From contig JAXDRV010000104.1 in the NCBI GenBank assembly GCA_034090805.1, positions 6,074 through 70,073 on the forward strand: 64,000 nucleotides of DNA. The letters run 5' to 3'. Both the position numbers and the translations under genes were made by a program. Positions 1 through 7,228 of this stretch are shown here, piece by piece. The DNA is from Ornithomonoglobus_A sp034090805. GTDB taxonomy: Bacteria; Bacillota; Clostridia; UBA1381. The notes under the pieces were generated by a model, which saw only the letters and a program-made list of their open reading frames with translations, ran no database searches and was not told the DNA's origin. Positions within the stretch are counted from its first letter, which is position 1, and each line of letters starts with the position of its first letter.

Positions 1-308
1 AACATAACGGACGTGTGCACCACCTCGCTGACGTCCTTTTTGTTTCCTGCACCCATAAACTGCGCAACCATTACGTTCGTACCGACGGAAAAGCCGATAA
101 AGACGTTTATAAGCAGATTGGTAAGCGGTCCTGTTGCTCCCACGGCGGCAAGCGCCTCGTGTCCGACAAATCTGCCCACCACTATTATATCCGCCGCATT
201 GAACAAAAGCTGAAGTATGCTCGACATCATGAGCGGCAGCGCAAACATCAGTATCTTTCCGAGCAGCGGTCCGCTGCACATATCCATTTCGTACGTTTTA
301 CTCTTCAT
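1..308 (-). CDS. MATE family efflux transporter, N-terminal part (cut by window edge)
   Basis: This is the first 102 or so residues of a multidrug and toxin extrusion (MATE) antiporter; the rest lies beyond the left edge. The protein begins MKSKTYEMDMCSGPLLGKIL. It continues with a membrane segment and the family-typical stretch NAADIIVVGRFVGHEALAAV, then GFSVGTNVMVAQFMGAG. MATE proteins export cationic drugs or metabolites across the membrane using Na+ or H+ gradients; the substrate here cannot be told. The start ATG (306-308) was chosen because MATE proteins commonly begin with this short acidic lead-in. Its Shine-Dalgarno is weak. It follows murG by 29 bases and is probably the last member read from the cell-wall operon. 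Confidence 0.85.
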   Translation of the reverse strand, partial: MKSKTYEMDMCSGPLLGKILMFALPLMMSSILQLLFNAADIIVVGRFVGHEALAAVGATGPLTNLLINVFIGFSVGTNVMVAQFMGAGNKKDVSEVVHTSVM

Positions 309-337
309 AATATTATTCGCCCCATTGCGGTAAATAT

Positions 338-1447
338 CTATTTTTGCCTGTTTGCCGACATTTTAAGTATCAGCTCGTATATGCGCTCAAGTGCGTCTGT
401 TTTTGCAAGCTTTTTTAATTTGTGCGACATTTCTTCAAGCACTTTTTCATCTGTTACCATTGACATTATTTTATCGTATAATTTTTCCGGCGTAAGATCA
501 CGCTCGACAATCATCGCCGCCGCACCGTTCTTTTCAAATTCATGGGCATTTTGCTCCTGGTGATTTCTCACGACGTTCGGCGAGGGAATAAGTATCGACG
601 GCTTGCCGAGTGCGGCAATTTCGCTGACGGTAATCGCTCCGGCTCTCGAAACGACAAGATCCGCAGCCGCCATGCACTCCGCCATGTTATCGATATACGG
701 CACGATTTTCACATCCTCCGTAAGCTTGATTCCCTCCGAGGTTATACGGTTCATTATCTTTTCGTAATTTCTGTCGCCCGTTCCGAACAGGAGAGAAATT
801 TTACCCTCATCGGCAATGCGTTTTAAAATGCTTATAACGGCGTCATTTATTCTGTCCGCTCCCAAGCTGCCGCCGAAAACAAGCACAAACGGCTTTTTTA
901 TGCCAAGCTTTTCCCGTGATTTTTCCTTATCCGCAGTCAAAATCTCCGTACGTATCGGATTGCCCGTGACAACGCATTTTGATTTATCGTGCATATGATT
1001 TATCGTTTCCTCAAAGCTAAGTGCAAGATAATTAACATATTTTTCCGACCCCTTGACTGTAAGACCGGGGTACACGTTCTGCTCATGAATAAGCGACGGA
1101 ACACCCGTAGCCTTTGCCGCCATAGTCACCGGTCCGCTTACGTAGCCGCCGGTACAAACTATGCAGTCCGGCTTAAATTCACGTATCAGCTTTTTCATGC
1201 GTGACCTTGCGCTGACAAGCTTTGCCGCAACCGATACGTTTTTGAACATATTTTTGCGGCTGAAGCCTTCTATATCTATAAATTCAAGCCTGTAGCCCGC
1301 TTTTGGAACAAGCTTTGTTTCCAGTCCGTTTTTTGTGCCGATAAACAGCGCCTCAAAATCCTTATCCTTCGATTTAACGTAATCCGCAACGGATATGGCG
1401 GGATTTATGTGACCACCCGTTCCTCCTCCGGCAAAAATTATTCTCAT
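338..1447 (-). CDS. murG: UDP-GlcNAc:lipid I N-acetylglucosaminyltransferase MurG
   Basis: MurG (GT28 family) transfers GlcNAc from UDP-GlcNAc onto lipid I to make lipid II at the inner membrane face, the last cytoplasmic step of peptidoglycan precursor synthesis. The N-terminal glycine-rich loop GGGTGGHINPA (residues 7-17) and the second loop GGSLGADRIND near residue 195 are visible. So is the C-terminal UDP-GlcNAc-binding stretch SRAGAITVSEIAALGKP. The length of 369 residues is normal. The ATG has a GGGAG ribosome site about 8 bases upstream. A family 1 repeat (1473-1730) separates it from ftsW, which would otherwise be immediately upstream. Confidence 0.97.
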   Translation of the reverse strand: MRIIFAGGGTGGHINPAISVADYVKSKDKDFEALFIGTKNGLETKLVPKAGYRLEFIDIEGFSRKNMFKNVSVAAKLVSARSRMKKLIREFKPDCIVCTGGYVSGPVTMAAKATGVPSLIHEQNVYPGLTVKGSEKYVNYLALSFEETINHMHDKSKCVVTGNPIRTEILTADKEKSREKLGIKKPFVLVFGGSLGADRINDAVISILKRIADEGKISLLFGTGDRNYEKIMNRITSEGIKLTEDVKIVPYIDNMAECMAAADLVVSRAGAITVSEIAALGKPSILIPSPNVVRNHQEQNAHEFEKNGAAAMIVERDLTPEKLYDKIMSMVTDEKVLEEMSHKLKKLAKTDALERIYELILKMSANRQK

Positions 1448-1472
1448 AACAATCTCCCTTTTTTATTTCCTT

Positions 1473-1730
1473 TTATACGATTTTAAAATTCAGGGTTTCC
1501 TCGGAATTTGAGATATTTCTGATTACGGGGCGGCAGGGACACCGCCCCTACACACCCTCGCTCTCGCTTTGAACTCGCTGAAACTCAATCATAAACATCA
1601 CAAAGTCTTCCAAAATTATAGAATTTGCGAATGTTTTTGAGTTTGTTCGGGCGAGTTACCGCAAGGGATGTTTGAGTACGAATAAATTCAAAAACACTCG
1701 CAAATCCCAAACCGACTTTTTACAATCTCC
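1473..1730. repeat. Family 1 dispersed repeat, copy 1 (MITE-like), between ftsW and murG
   Basis: This 258 bp non-coding element has degenerate terminal inverted repeats: TATACGATTTTAAAATT at the left, and GAGATTGTAAAAAGTCGG read inward from the right. It is flanked by the direct repeat TTTTTATTTCCTT at 1460-1472 and 1731-1743, which looks like a target-site duplication. The right duplicate contains the ftsW stop codon (1734-1736). Inside are two imperfect palindromic modules. The first has the GC-rich hairpin GGGGCGG/CCGCCCC in its loop. The second pairs GTGTTTTTGAGTTTGTTC with GAATAAATTCAAAAACAC. It occupies the whole 286 bp gap, and I see no gene in it. Confidence 0.85.
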
Positions 1731-1733
1731 TTT

Positions 1734-2924
1734 TTATTTCCTTGAATACCTTGATATATTCAGCAAAACCCCCATCTCAAGCAGCAGCGTCATTATTGAC
1801 GTGCCCCCGTAGCTGAAAAACGGCAGCGCAACTCCCGTATTCGGCACGCTTGAGGTTGCAACGGCAATGTTTAACAGCGTCTGTATCGCAAGCTGCGCAA
1901 CTATTCCCGTTGCCGTAAGAGTTCCGTACACGTCGGGAGCGTTCACAGCTATACGTACGCCTCTTATTATCAAAAGTACAAACAATCCCATTACTCCGAC
2001 AGCGCCGACAAATCCCAGCTCCTCGCAGATGATTGCGAATATAAAGTCGTTGTACGGTTCGGGGAGGTATGAATATTTTTGAATACTCTGCCCCAGTCCC
2101 AGTCCGAATAGCTTACCCGATCCTATGGCATATATCGCCTGTGCCACCTGATAGCCGGAATCCTGCATATCGTCAAAGGGATGCAGAAAGCTGACAACTC
2201 TCTCCCATCTGACCTCACTCATCAGCCTTACCGCAATAAGTCCCAACGGCAGCAAAACAGCCGCACCGATTATTATGGGTTTTACGGGAGTTCCTCCGGC
2301 AATCATTACCGTAACGGCAATTCCGGCAATAACTATCGCTCCGCTCAAATGCGTTTCGCAAAGCATCAGGCTCACCACTATCAGCAGCACTCCAACATAC
2401 GGGAGGTTTCCCTGTATGGTTTTTAAATCCGTTTTACCCTTTTCTATCATATAGGCAAAGCACATAGCGATTACCGGCTTTACAAACTCCGACGGCTGTA
2501 TCGGAACAACAGGTGTGTTCAGCCACCGTCTTGAGCCGTTTATCTTTCTTCCCAGACCCGGAAAAAGCACAAGCACAAGCAAAATCATACATATACCCAT
2601 CATCTTAGGCAGCAAATCCTTGTAGCTGTTATAATTTATCCTCGACACAAACCACATTCCGACAAAGCCTATCCCCGCAAAAAGGAGCTGCTTTCCGAAA
2701 AACGAATATGAGTTATCATTCATGGTTTTTCCCGCAGGAGCGGACGCCGACAGCAGCATCACAAGCCCCGCCGCCACAACAAGAATTACTATCACAAGAA
2801 AGGTATAGTCGATTTCTCCCGGCTGTTCAAGATTCCATGAGTGTACCTTCTTTTGTTTTTTATTGCTTTTTACAGCATTTTCGGAGGTTCTTTGTACTGT
2901 TCTGTTTTTTACAGCCATCGCCAT
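1734..2924 (-). CDS. ftsW: SEDS peptidoglycan polymerase FtsW
   Basis: This is a SEDS-family integral membrane glycosyltransferase that polymerises lipid II, normally paired with a class B penicillin-binding protein at the septum; the partner here is probably the product at 7229-9499. It carries about ten membrane segments. Family landmarks include GRKINGSRRWLN, the extracytoplasmic loop YNDFIFAIICEELGFVGA, and the C-terminal PNTGVALPFFSYGGTS. A basic cytosolic tail of about 45 residues precedes the first membrane helix, longer than in many FtsW proteins. AAAGGAG lies 4 bases before the ATG, and the operon position next to mraY and murG supports FtsW (or the paralogue SpoVE) over RodA. Confidence 0.93.
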   Translation of the reverse strand: MAMAVKNRTVQRTSENAVKSNKKQKKVHSWNLEQPGEIDYTFLVIVILVVAAGLVMLLSASAPAGKTMNDNSYSFFGKQLLFAGIGFVGMWFVSRINYNSYKDLLPKMMGICMILLVLVLFPGLGRKINGSRRWLNTPVVPIQPSEFVKPVIAMCFAYMIEKGKTDLKTIQGNLPYVGVLLIVVSLMLCETHLSGAIVIAGIAVTVMIAGGTPVKPIIIGAAVLLPLGLIAVRLMSEVRWERVVSFLHPFDDMQDSGYQVAQAIYAIGSGKLFGLGLGQSIQKYSYLPEPYNDFIFAIICEELGFVGAVGVMGLFVLLIIRGVRIAVNAPDVYGTLTATGIVAQLAIQTLLNIAVATSSVPNTGVALPFFSYGGTSIMTLLLEMGVLLNISRYSRK

Positions 2925-2946
2925 GTTCTCCTTTATATTAATTTAC

Positions 2947-3203
2947 TATGCGATTGTAAAATTCGTGTTTTCCATGGAATTTGCGATGTTTCTGCTTGAA
3001 TCCCGGCTCAGACATCTCTCACTTTGTTCGGGAACTCGCCGAAACTCAATCATAAACATCGCAAATTCTTCCAAAAGAGTAATTTCTTGCAGGATTTGAG
3101 AGTGTTTTTGAGTTTGTTCGGACGAGTTACCGTAAGGGATGTTTGAGTACGAATAAATTTAAAAACACTCTCAAATCCCAAACCGACATTTTACAATTAC
3201 CTA
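2947..3203. repeat. Family 1 dispersed repeat, copy 2, between mraY and ftsW
   Basis: A 257 bp full copy. The outer ends TATGCGATTGTAAAATT (left) and TAGGTAATTGTAAAATG (right, reverse complement) form the terminal inverted repeat. It is flanked by the direct repeat ATTAATTTAC at 2937-2946 and 3204-3213; the right duplicate overlaps the mraY stop codon (3210-3212). Both internal palindromic modules are present. The loop of the first (CTCAGACATCTCTCAC) is roughly the reverse complement of the loop of the second (GTAAGGGATGTTTGAG), so the two halves are diverged inverted copies. It occupies the place where murD is usually found. Confidence 0.85.
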
Positions 3204-3209
3204 ATTAAT

Positions 3210-4250
3210 TTACGGCAGCAAAATCCACGCTATGCAGCACAGCAGCGCCGTCACTGCGGCAAATACCGCAACGATCTTCTTCTCGTTCCAGCCGCACATT
3301 TCAAAATGATGATGTATCGGCGTCATCTTAAACACACGTCTGCCCTCGCCGTACTTTTTCTTTGTGTATTTGAAGTACGAGGTCTGTATGATTACCGACA
3401 GCGTTTCCGCAAAATAAACAAAGCCTATTAATATAAGGTAGATTTCGATCTTAAGGTCAATCGCCATAAGCGCAACCGCCGCTCCGAGAAACAGCGATCC
3501 GGTGTCGCCCATGAACACCTTTGCCGGGTATTTGTTGTAAAGCAAAAATCCTATCATTCCGCCGAGCATCGCCGCCGAAAATACCGACAGCCCCGCAGAG
3601 CCGAACACTATGTATGCCGCAGCCGCCATCGTAAACGCCACAACAGCCGTAACCGATGCCGCAAGTCCGTCAAGTCCGTCCGTCAGATTTACGGCATTTA
3701 CCACTCCGACAATCACAAACAGCACAAACGGTATGTAAAGCCACACCGGCAGCGTAACCGAAGCCTTGACAAACGGAACGTATATATCCGTTTCGAGCAG
3801 TCCCATAAGATAGAGCGCACCTATGTACACAACCGCCAGTCCGAGCTGCATCAGGAATTTCTGAGCAGCGGTAAGACCGAGATTTCTCTTTTTCACTACC
3901 TTAATATAATCATCGACAAAGCCGATAAGTCCGAAACCGAGAGCTATCAGATACGGCAGCACGCAGCTTTTTACAAACACTGCGTCAAGGCTGCCCTTAA
4001 TCGCCGACATTGCGACCGTTGCCGCTATAGCCGCACCGATTCCCGCTATAAACATTATACCGCCCATTGTGGGAGTACCTGATTTTTTCTGATGCCATGC
4101 GGGTCCCTCCTCACGTATCTCCTGACCGAATTTAAGCTTGTGAAGCCATGGGATAAATACAGGTCCCAAAAGCGCCGTTACGGCAAAGGCAACTATCAGA
4201 GGAAATATATCCAAAAGCGCCGTTTCTTTAAGTAAATTTATTGTGTTCAT
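3210..4250 (-). CDS. mraY: Phospho-N-acetylmuramoyl-pentapeptide-transferase MraY
   Basis: MraY transfers phospho-MurNAc-pentapeptide from UDP onto undecaprenyl phosphate, making lipid I in the membrane. Family motifs appear in order: the aspartate pair in GFVDDYIKVVKKRN, NAVNLTDGLDGLA, FMGDTGSLFLG, and the triple-histidine MTPIHHHFEM near residue 308. The 346 residues and about ten membrane helices are standard. The ATG is preceded by AAAGGAGA with a somewhat long spacer of about 14 bases. It lies 39 bases downstream of murF. In most Firmicutes murD follows; here a family 1 repeat and then ftsW follow. Confidence 0.97.
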   Translation of the reverse strand: MNTINLLKETALLDIFPLIVAFAVTALLGPVFIPWLHKLKFGQEIREEGPAWHQKKSGTPTMGGIMFIAGIGAAIAATVAMSAIKGSLDAVFVKSCVLPYLIALGFGLIGFVDDYIKVVKKRNLGLTAAQKFLMQLGLAVVYIGALYLMGLLETDIYVPFVKASVTLPVWLYIPFVLFVIVGVVNAVNLTDGLDGLAASVTAVVAFTMAAAAYIVFGSAGLSVFSAAMLGGMIGFLLYNKYPAKVFMGDTGSLFLGAAVALMAIDLKIEIYLILIGFVYFAETLSVIIQTSYFKYTKKKYGEGRRVFKMTPIHHHFEMCGWNEKKIVAVFAAVTALLCCIAWILLP

Positions 4251-4289
4251 GTTAATATTATTATCTCCTTTCAGAAAAGCAAATCCGGA

Positions 4290-5663
4290 TTATTCGGATT
4301 TTATTTCCTTTATCGCTTCCACTATCTCCTCAAAGTGCATACCGTGCGATGCCTTTACAAGCACACAATCACCGTCACGCACATTTTCACGAACGTAATT
4401 TGCCGCTCCGAGCGTTTTGTCAAAGCATACGCTGTTCGTAAAGCCGTAATCACACGCACCCTCTGCGATAAGCCTTGCATTTTCGCCGGCAGTCACCAGC
4501 AAATCAACCTTATTGTCCGCCACTGCCTTTCCGAGCGCACGATGTGCATCTGCGGCAAAATCTCCCATCTCAAGCACATCACCTAACACCGCAACACGTC
4601 TTTTTTGCAGAGAATAAGGCATTATCGACAGTGCCGCACGTATCGAATCCGGCGAGGCATTGTAGCAGTCGTTTATTATCTCTATTCCGTTATGATGCTC
4701 AATCTCAAGCCGCTGCGAGGTATACACGCACTTTGCGATACCTCTTATGCTGTCCTCTATGTCAACTCCGAACACAATTCCCGTGCATATTGCGGCAAGC
4801 GCATTATAGACGTTGTGTCGTCCGGGAATATTCAGCGTTACCTTATATTCTCTGCCGCCCGCAACAGCGGTAAATTCAATGCCGTCAAGCCCCTTGTTTA
4901 CTATATCCTTTGCAATCACGTCATTTTCGGGATTGTCTATTCCGTAGCGAATTATCTTAAAGCTGCCGCTCACACCTGCAAGAAGCTTGTCGTCACCGTT
5001 TACTATAAGCGTATTGCTTTCGTCAAAGTACGAGGTTATTTCAAGCTTCGCCTTTAAAATCCCCTCCTGCGAGCCTAAATTTTCGATATGCGACATTCCG
5101 ATATTCGTTATAACCGCAGCGTCGGGACGTATGATTTTCGCCAGACGCTCAAGCTCTCCGAAATGATTCATCCCTGTTTCCACAACCGCCGCCTCATGCT
5201 CCTTTTCCTGCATTAAAACCGTAATCGGAACTCCGATTTCATTATTGAAGTTATTCGGCGTTTTTATCGTATTGAATTTTTCACTCAAGGCAGCGCACAG
5301 CATATCCTTTGTCGTTGTTTTGCCTACACTTCCCGTAACGGCAACCGTAGGTATTCTGTACTTCGCCTTATAATATTCGGCAATATCCCTGAATGCCGCA
5401 AGGGTATCGTCTACACGGATTATCGTCTTATCGATAAGCAGCTCCGTTTCCTTCTGCGTCAGCACCGCAGCCGCACCCATATCAAACGCAGCGGCTATAA
5501 ATTCATGACCGTCGAATTTATCGCCTATAAGCGGTATAAACAGCACCCCATCGCCCGCTTTTCTCGAATCGGTCGTAACGGAATTTATTTCGGTTTCGGC
5601 ACTCCCGCTAAGGAGCGTTCCCCCGGTCGCTTTTAGTATATCATCTATCGTCAGCTTCTGCAT
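4290..5663 (-). CDS. murF: UDP-MurNAc-tripeptide:D-Ala-D-Ala ligase MurF
   Basis: This ATP-dependent Mur ligase adds D-Ala-D-Ala to the UDP-MurNAc tripeptide in the cytoplasm. The P-loop AVTGSVGKTTTKDML sits near residue 110. It is followed by TPNNFNNEIGVP, which is characteristic of MurF rather than MurE, then ETGMNHFGELERLAKI and the domain-3 motif NDCYNASPDSIRAAL. The start at 5663 (protein beginning MQKLTIDDILKA, 457 residues) has GGGAG 5-6 bases upstream; the frame stays open 19 codons further upstream but with no better ribosome site. It follows murE in the operon across a 93 bp spacer containing a strong stem-loop. Confidence 0.96.
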   Translation of the reverse strand: MQKLTIDDILKATGGTLLSGSAETEINSVTTDSRKAGDGVLFIPLIGDKFDGHEFIAAAFDMGAAAVLTQKETELLIDKTIIRVDDTLAAFRDIAEYYKAKYRIPTVAVTGSVGKTTTKDMLCAALSEKFNTIKTPNNFNNEIGVPITVLMQEKEHEAAVVETGMNHFGELERLAKIIRPDAAVITNIGMSHIENLGSQEGILKAKLEITSYFDESNTLIVNGDDKLLAGVSGSFKIIRYGIDNPENDVIAKDIVNKGLDGIEFTAVAGGREYKVTLNIPGRHNVYNALAAICTGIVFGVDIEDSIRGIAKCVYTSQRLEIEHHNGIEIINDCYNASPDSIRAALSIMPYSLQKRRVAVLGDVLEMGDFAADAHRALGKAVADNKVDLLVTAGENARLIAEGACDYGFTNSVCFDKTLGAANYVRENVRDGDCVLVKASHGMHFEEIVEAIKEIKSE

Positions 5664-5705
5664 ATAAATCTCCCTTCGTTTTTTATAATACAACATAACG
5701 TGCAT

Positions 5706-5748
5706 ATAGGGCTGTCGCAAAACACACGTTTCACTGCGGCAGCCCTAT
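5706..5748. other. 14-bp stem-loop in the murE-murF spacer
   Basis: ATAGGGCTGTCGCA and TGCGGCAGCCCTAT form an almost perfect 14 bp stem around a 15-base loop, between two genes of the same operon. No U-tract follows it in the transcribed (minus) direction, so it is not a typical intrinsic terminator. It could be an mRNA-processing or stabilising structure, or an unrelated intergenic repeat. No second copy was noticed in the window. Confidence 0.5.
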
Positions 5749-5756
5749 CAGGAACC

Positions 5757-7193
5757 TTACTTATTCAAATGCTTCCATACCTCGACACGCTCGTCAAAAT
5801 CAAATTTTTCTTTTCCTATTATCTGATACGTTTCCTGTCCCTTTCCGGCAAGAATGATTACATCGCCCGCCTCGGCATTGTCAAGCGCATAGGCTATTGC
5901 CTTTCTTCTGTCCGTGATAACGGTGTATTTGCCGTCCGTCCGCTTCATGCCGACTTCAACCTGGGCAACTATCGCCTCCGGATCCTCCGTTCTCGGATTA
6001 TCCGATGTAATTATGCTGAAATCCGACAGCCTCCCGGCAATCTCGCCCATTATGGGACGCTTCGTGTTATCTCTGTCACCGCCGCAGCCGAACAGCGTAA
6101 TAACTCTGCCCTCGGCAAATTCCTTAACTGCGCTGATGATATTTTCCAGTCCGTCCGGCGTGTGTGCATAATCTATTATAACGGTGTAATCGGTATCGGT
6201 GTGTACAACCTCAACTCTTCCAAGCACTCCCCTTGCACTCTCAAGACCCTTTTTGATTGTTTCAATATCTATTCCAAGCTGCAACGCCGCTCCCGCCGCA
6301 CATACTGCGTTATACACGCTGAACTTGCCGGGAATGGCTATTTTCATGTGGTGCTTTTCTCCCTTGTAAATTACGTCAAACTCATCGCCTCTTGCGGTGA
6401 TGCTTATGTTCTCCGCCTTAAAGTCGCACCCGTCCGAAAGTCCCGCCTTTAATATGTCGCAGTCCTTTTCGGCGCAGATTTTTTTGCCGCCGTCATCATC
6501 GAAATTAACCACGCCCTTGTCGCACATATCAAAAAGCTTTGCCTTTGCCTTAAGATAATTCTCCATTGTTTTGTGGAAATCCAGGTGATCCTGTGTGAGG
6601 TTCGTGAACACTCCCACGTCAAAATGGCAGCCTCTCACTCTCTCAAGCTCAAGCGCATGGCTCGATACCTCCATGACAACGCAGTCGGCTTTGTTCTCCG
6701 CCATCTCGGCAAAAAGCTGCTGAAGCTCAAGCGCATTCGGCGTTGTCGGAGTTGTACTCTGCGTTACAAGCACCTTATCCCCGATTATATTCTGATTTGT
6801 TCCTATTATTCCAACGCTCATCCCTGCCTGCTCAAGGATACTCTTCAGCAGATAGGTTATTGTCGTTTTTCCGTTCGTTCCGGTAACTCCCACAAGCTTA
6901 AACTTTTTTGAAGGGTTATCGTAAAACGCACAGGCAAGGTCGGCAATCGCACGGCGGGAATTGTCAACGTACCACACCGGTATATCAACGTCCACCTTAT
7001 CCTCCGCAACTATCACCGCAGCTCCGTTTTTCTCGGCGGTTTTTGCATATTTGTGACCGTCTGTTTCAAATCCCTTTATGCAGACAAACACATTCCCCTC
7101 AAGAACGTTTCTTGAATCGTATGCAATTCCCGTTATATCAACATTTTCAAATTTATCAAGCCAAGACTTGCCGAACAGCACATCAGCTTTCAT
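5757..7193 (-). CDS. murE: UDP-MurNAc-L-Ala-D-Glu:meso-diaminopimelate ligase MurE
   Basis: This Mur ligase adds the third stem-peptide residue. The P-loop GVTGTNGKTTITYLL lies near residue 110, and TPTTPNALELQQ, EVSSHALELERV and FTNLTQDHLDFH follow as expected. The domain-3 motif SDNPRTEDP carries the D-N-P-R signature that selects meso-diaminopimelate over lysine, so the wall is probably A1gamma meso-DAP type. The length of 478 residues is normal. The ATG at 7193 has only a G-rich, weak ribosome site (GGGGG). It lies 35 bases downstream of the PBP gene, consistent with one operon. Confidence 0.96.
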   Translation of the reverse strand: MKADVLFGKSWLDKFENVDITGIAYDSRNVLEGNVFVCIKGFETDGHKYAKTAEKNGAAVIVAEDKVDVDIPVWYVDNSRRAIADLACAFYDNPSKKFKLVGVTGTNGKTTITYLLKSILEQAGMSVGIIGTNQNIIGDKVLVTQSTTPTTPNALELQQLFAEMAENKADCVVMEVSSHALELERVRGCHFDVGVFTNLTQDHLDFHKTMENYLKAKAKLFDMCDKGVVNFDDDGGKKICAEKDCDILKAGLSDGCDFKAENISITARGDEFDVIYKGEKHHMKIAIPGKFSVYNAVCAAGAALQLGIDIETIKKGLESARGVLGRVEVVHTDTDYTVIIDYAHTPDGLENIISAVKEFAEGRVITLFGCGGDRDNTKRPIMGEIAGRLSDFSIITSDNPRTEDPEAIVAQVEVGMKRTDGKYTVITDRRKAIAYALDNAEAGDVIILAGKGQETYQIIGKEKFDFDERVEVWKHLNK

Positions 7194-7228
7194 TATTTAT
7201 ACCCCCACTCACTTTTATTTACGAGACG

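Noticed and set aside
1448..3209. Tandem-like palindromes suggesting a CRISPR array
   Set aside because: The two elements are full dispersed repeats 1.2 kb apart with a gene between them; there is no regular repeat-spacer pattern and no cas gene.
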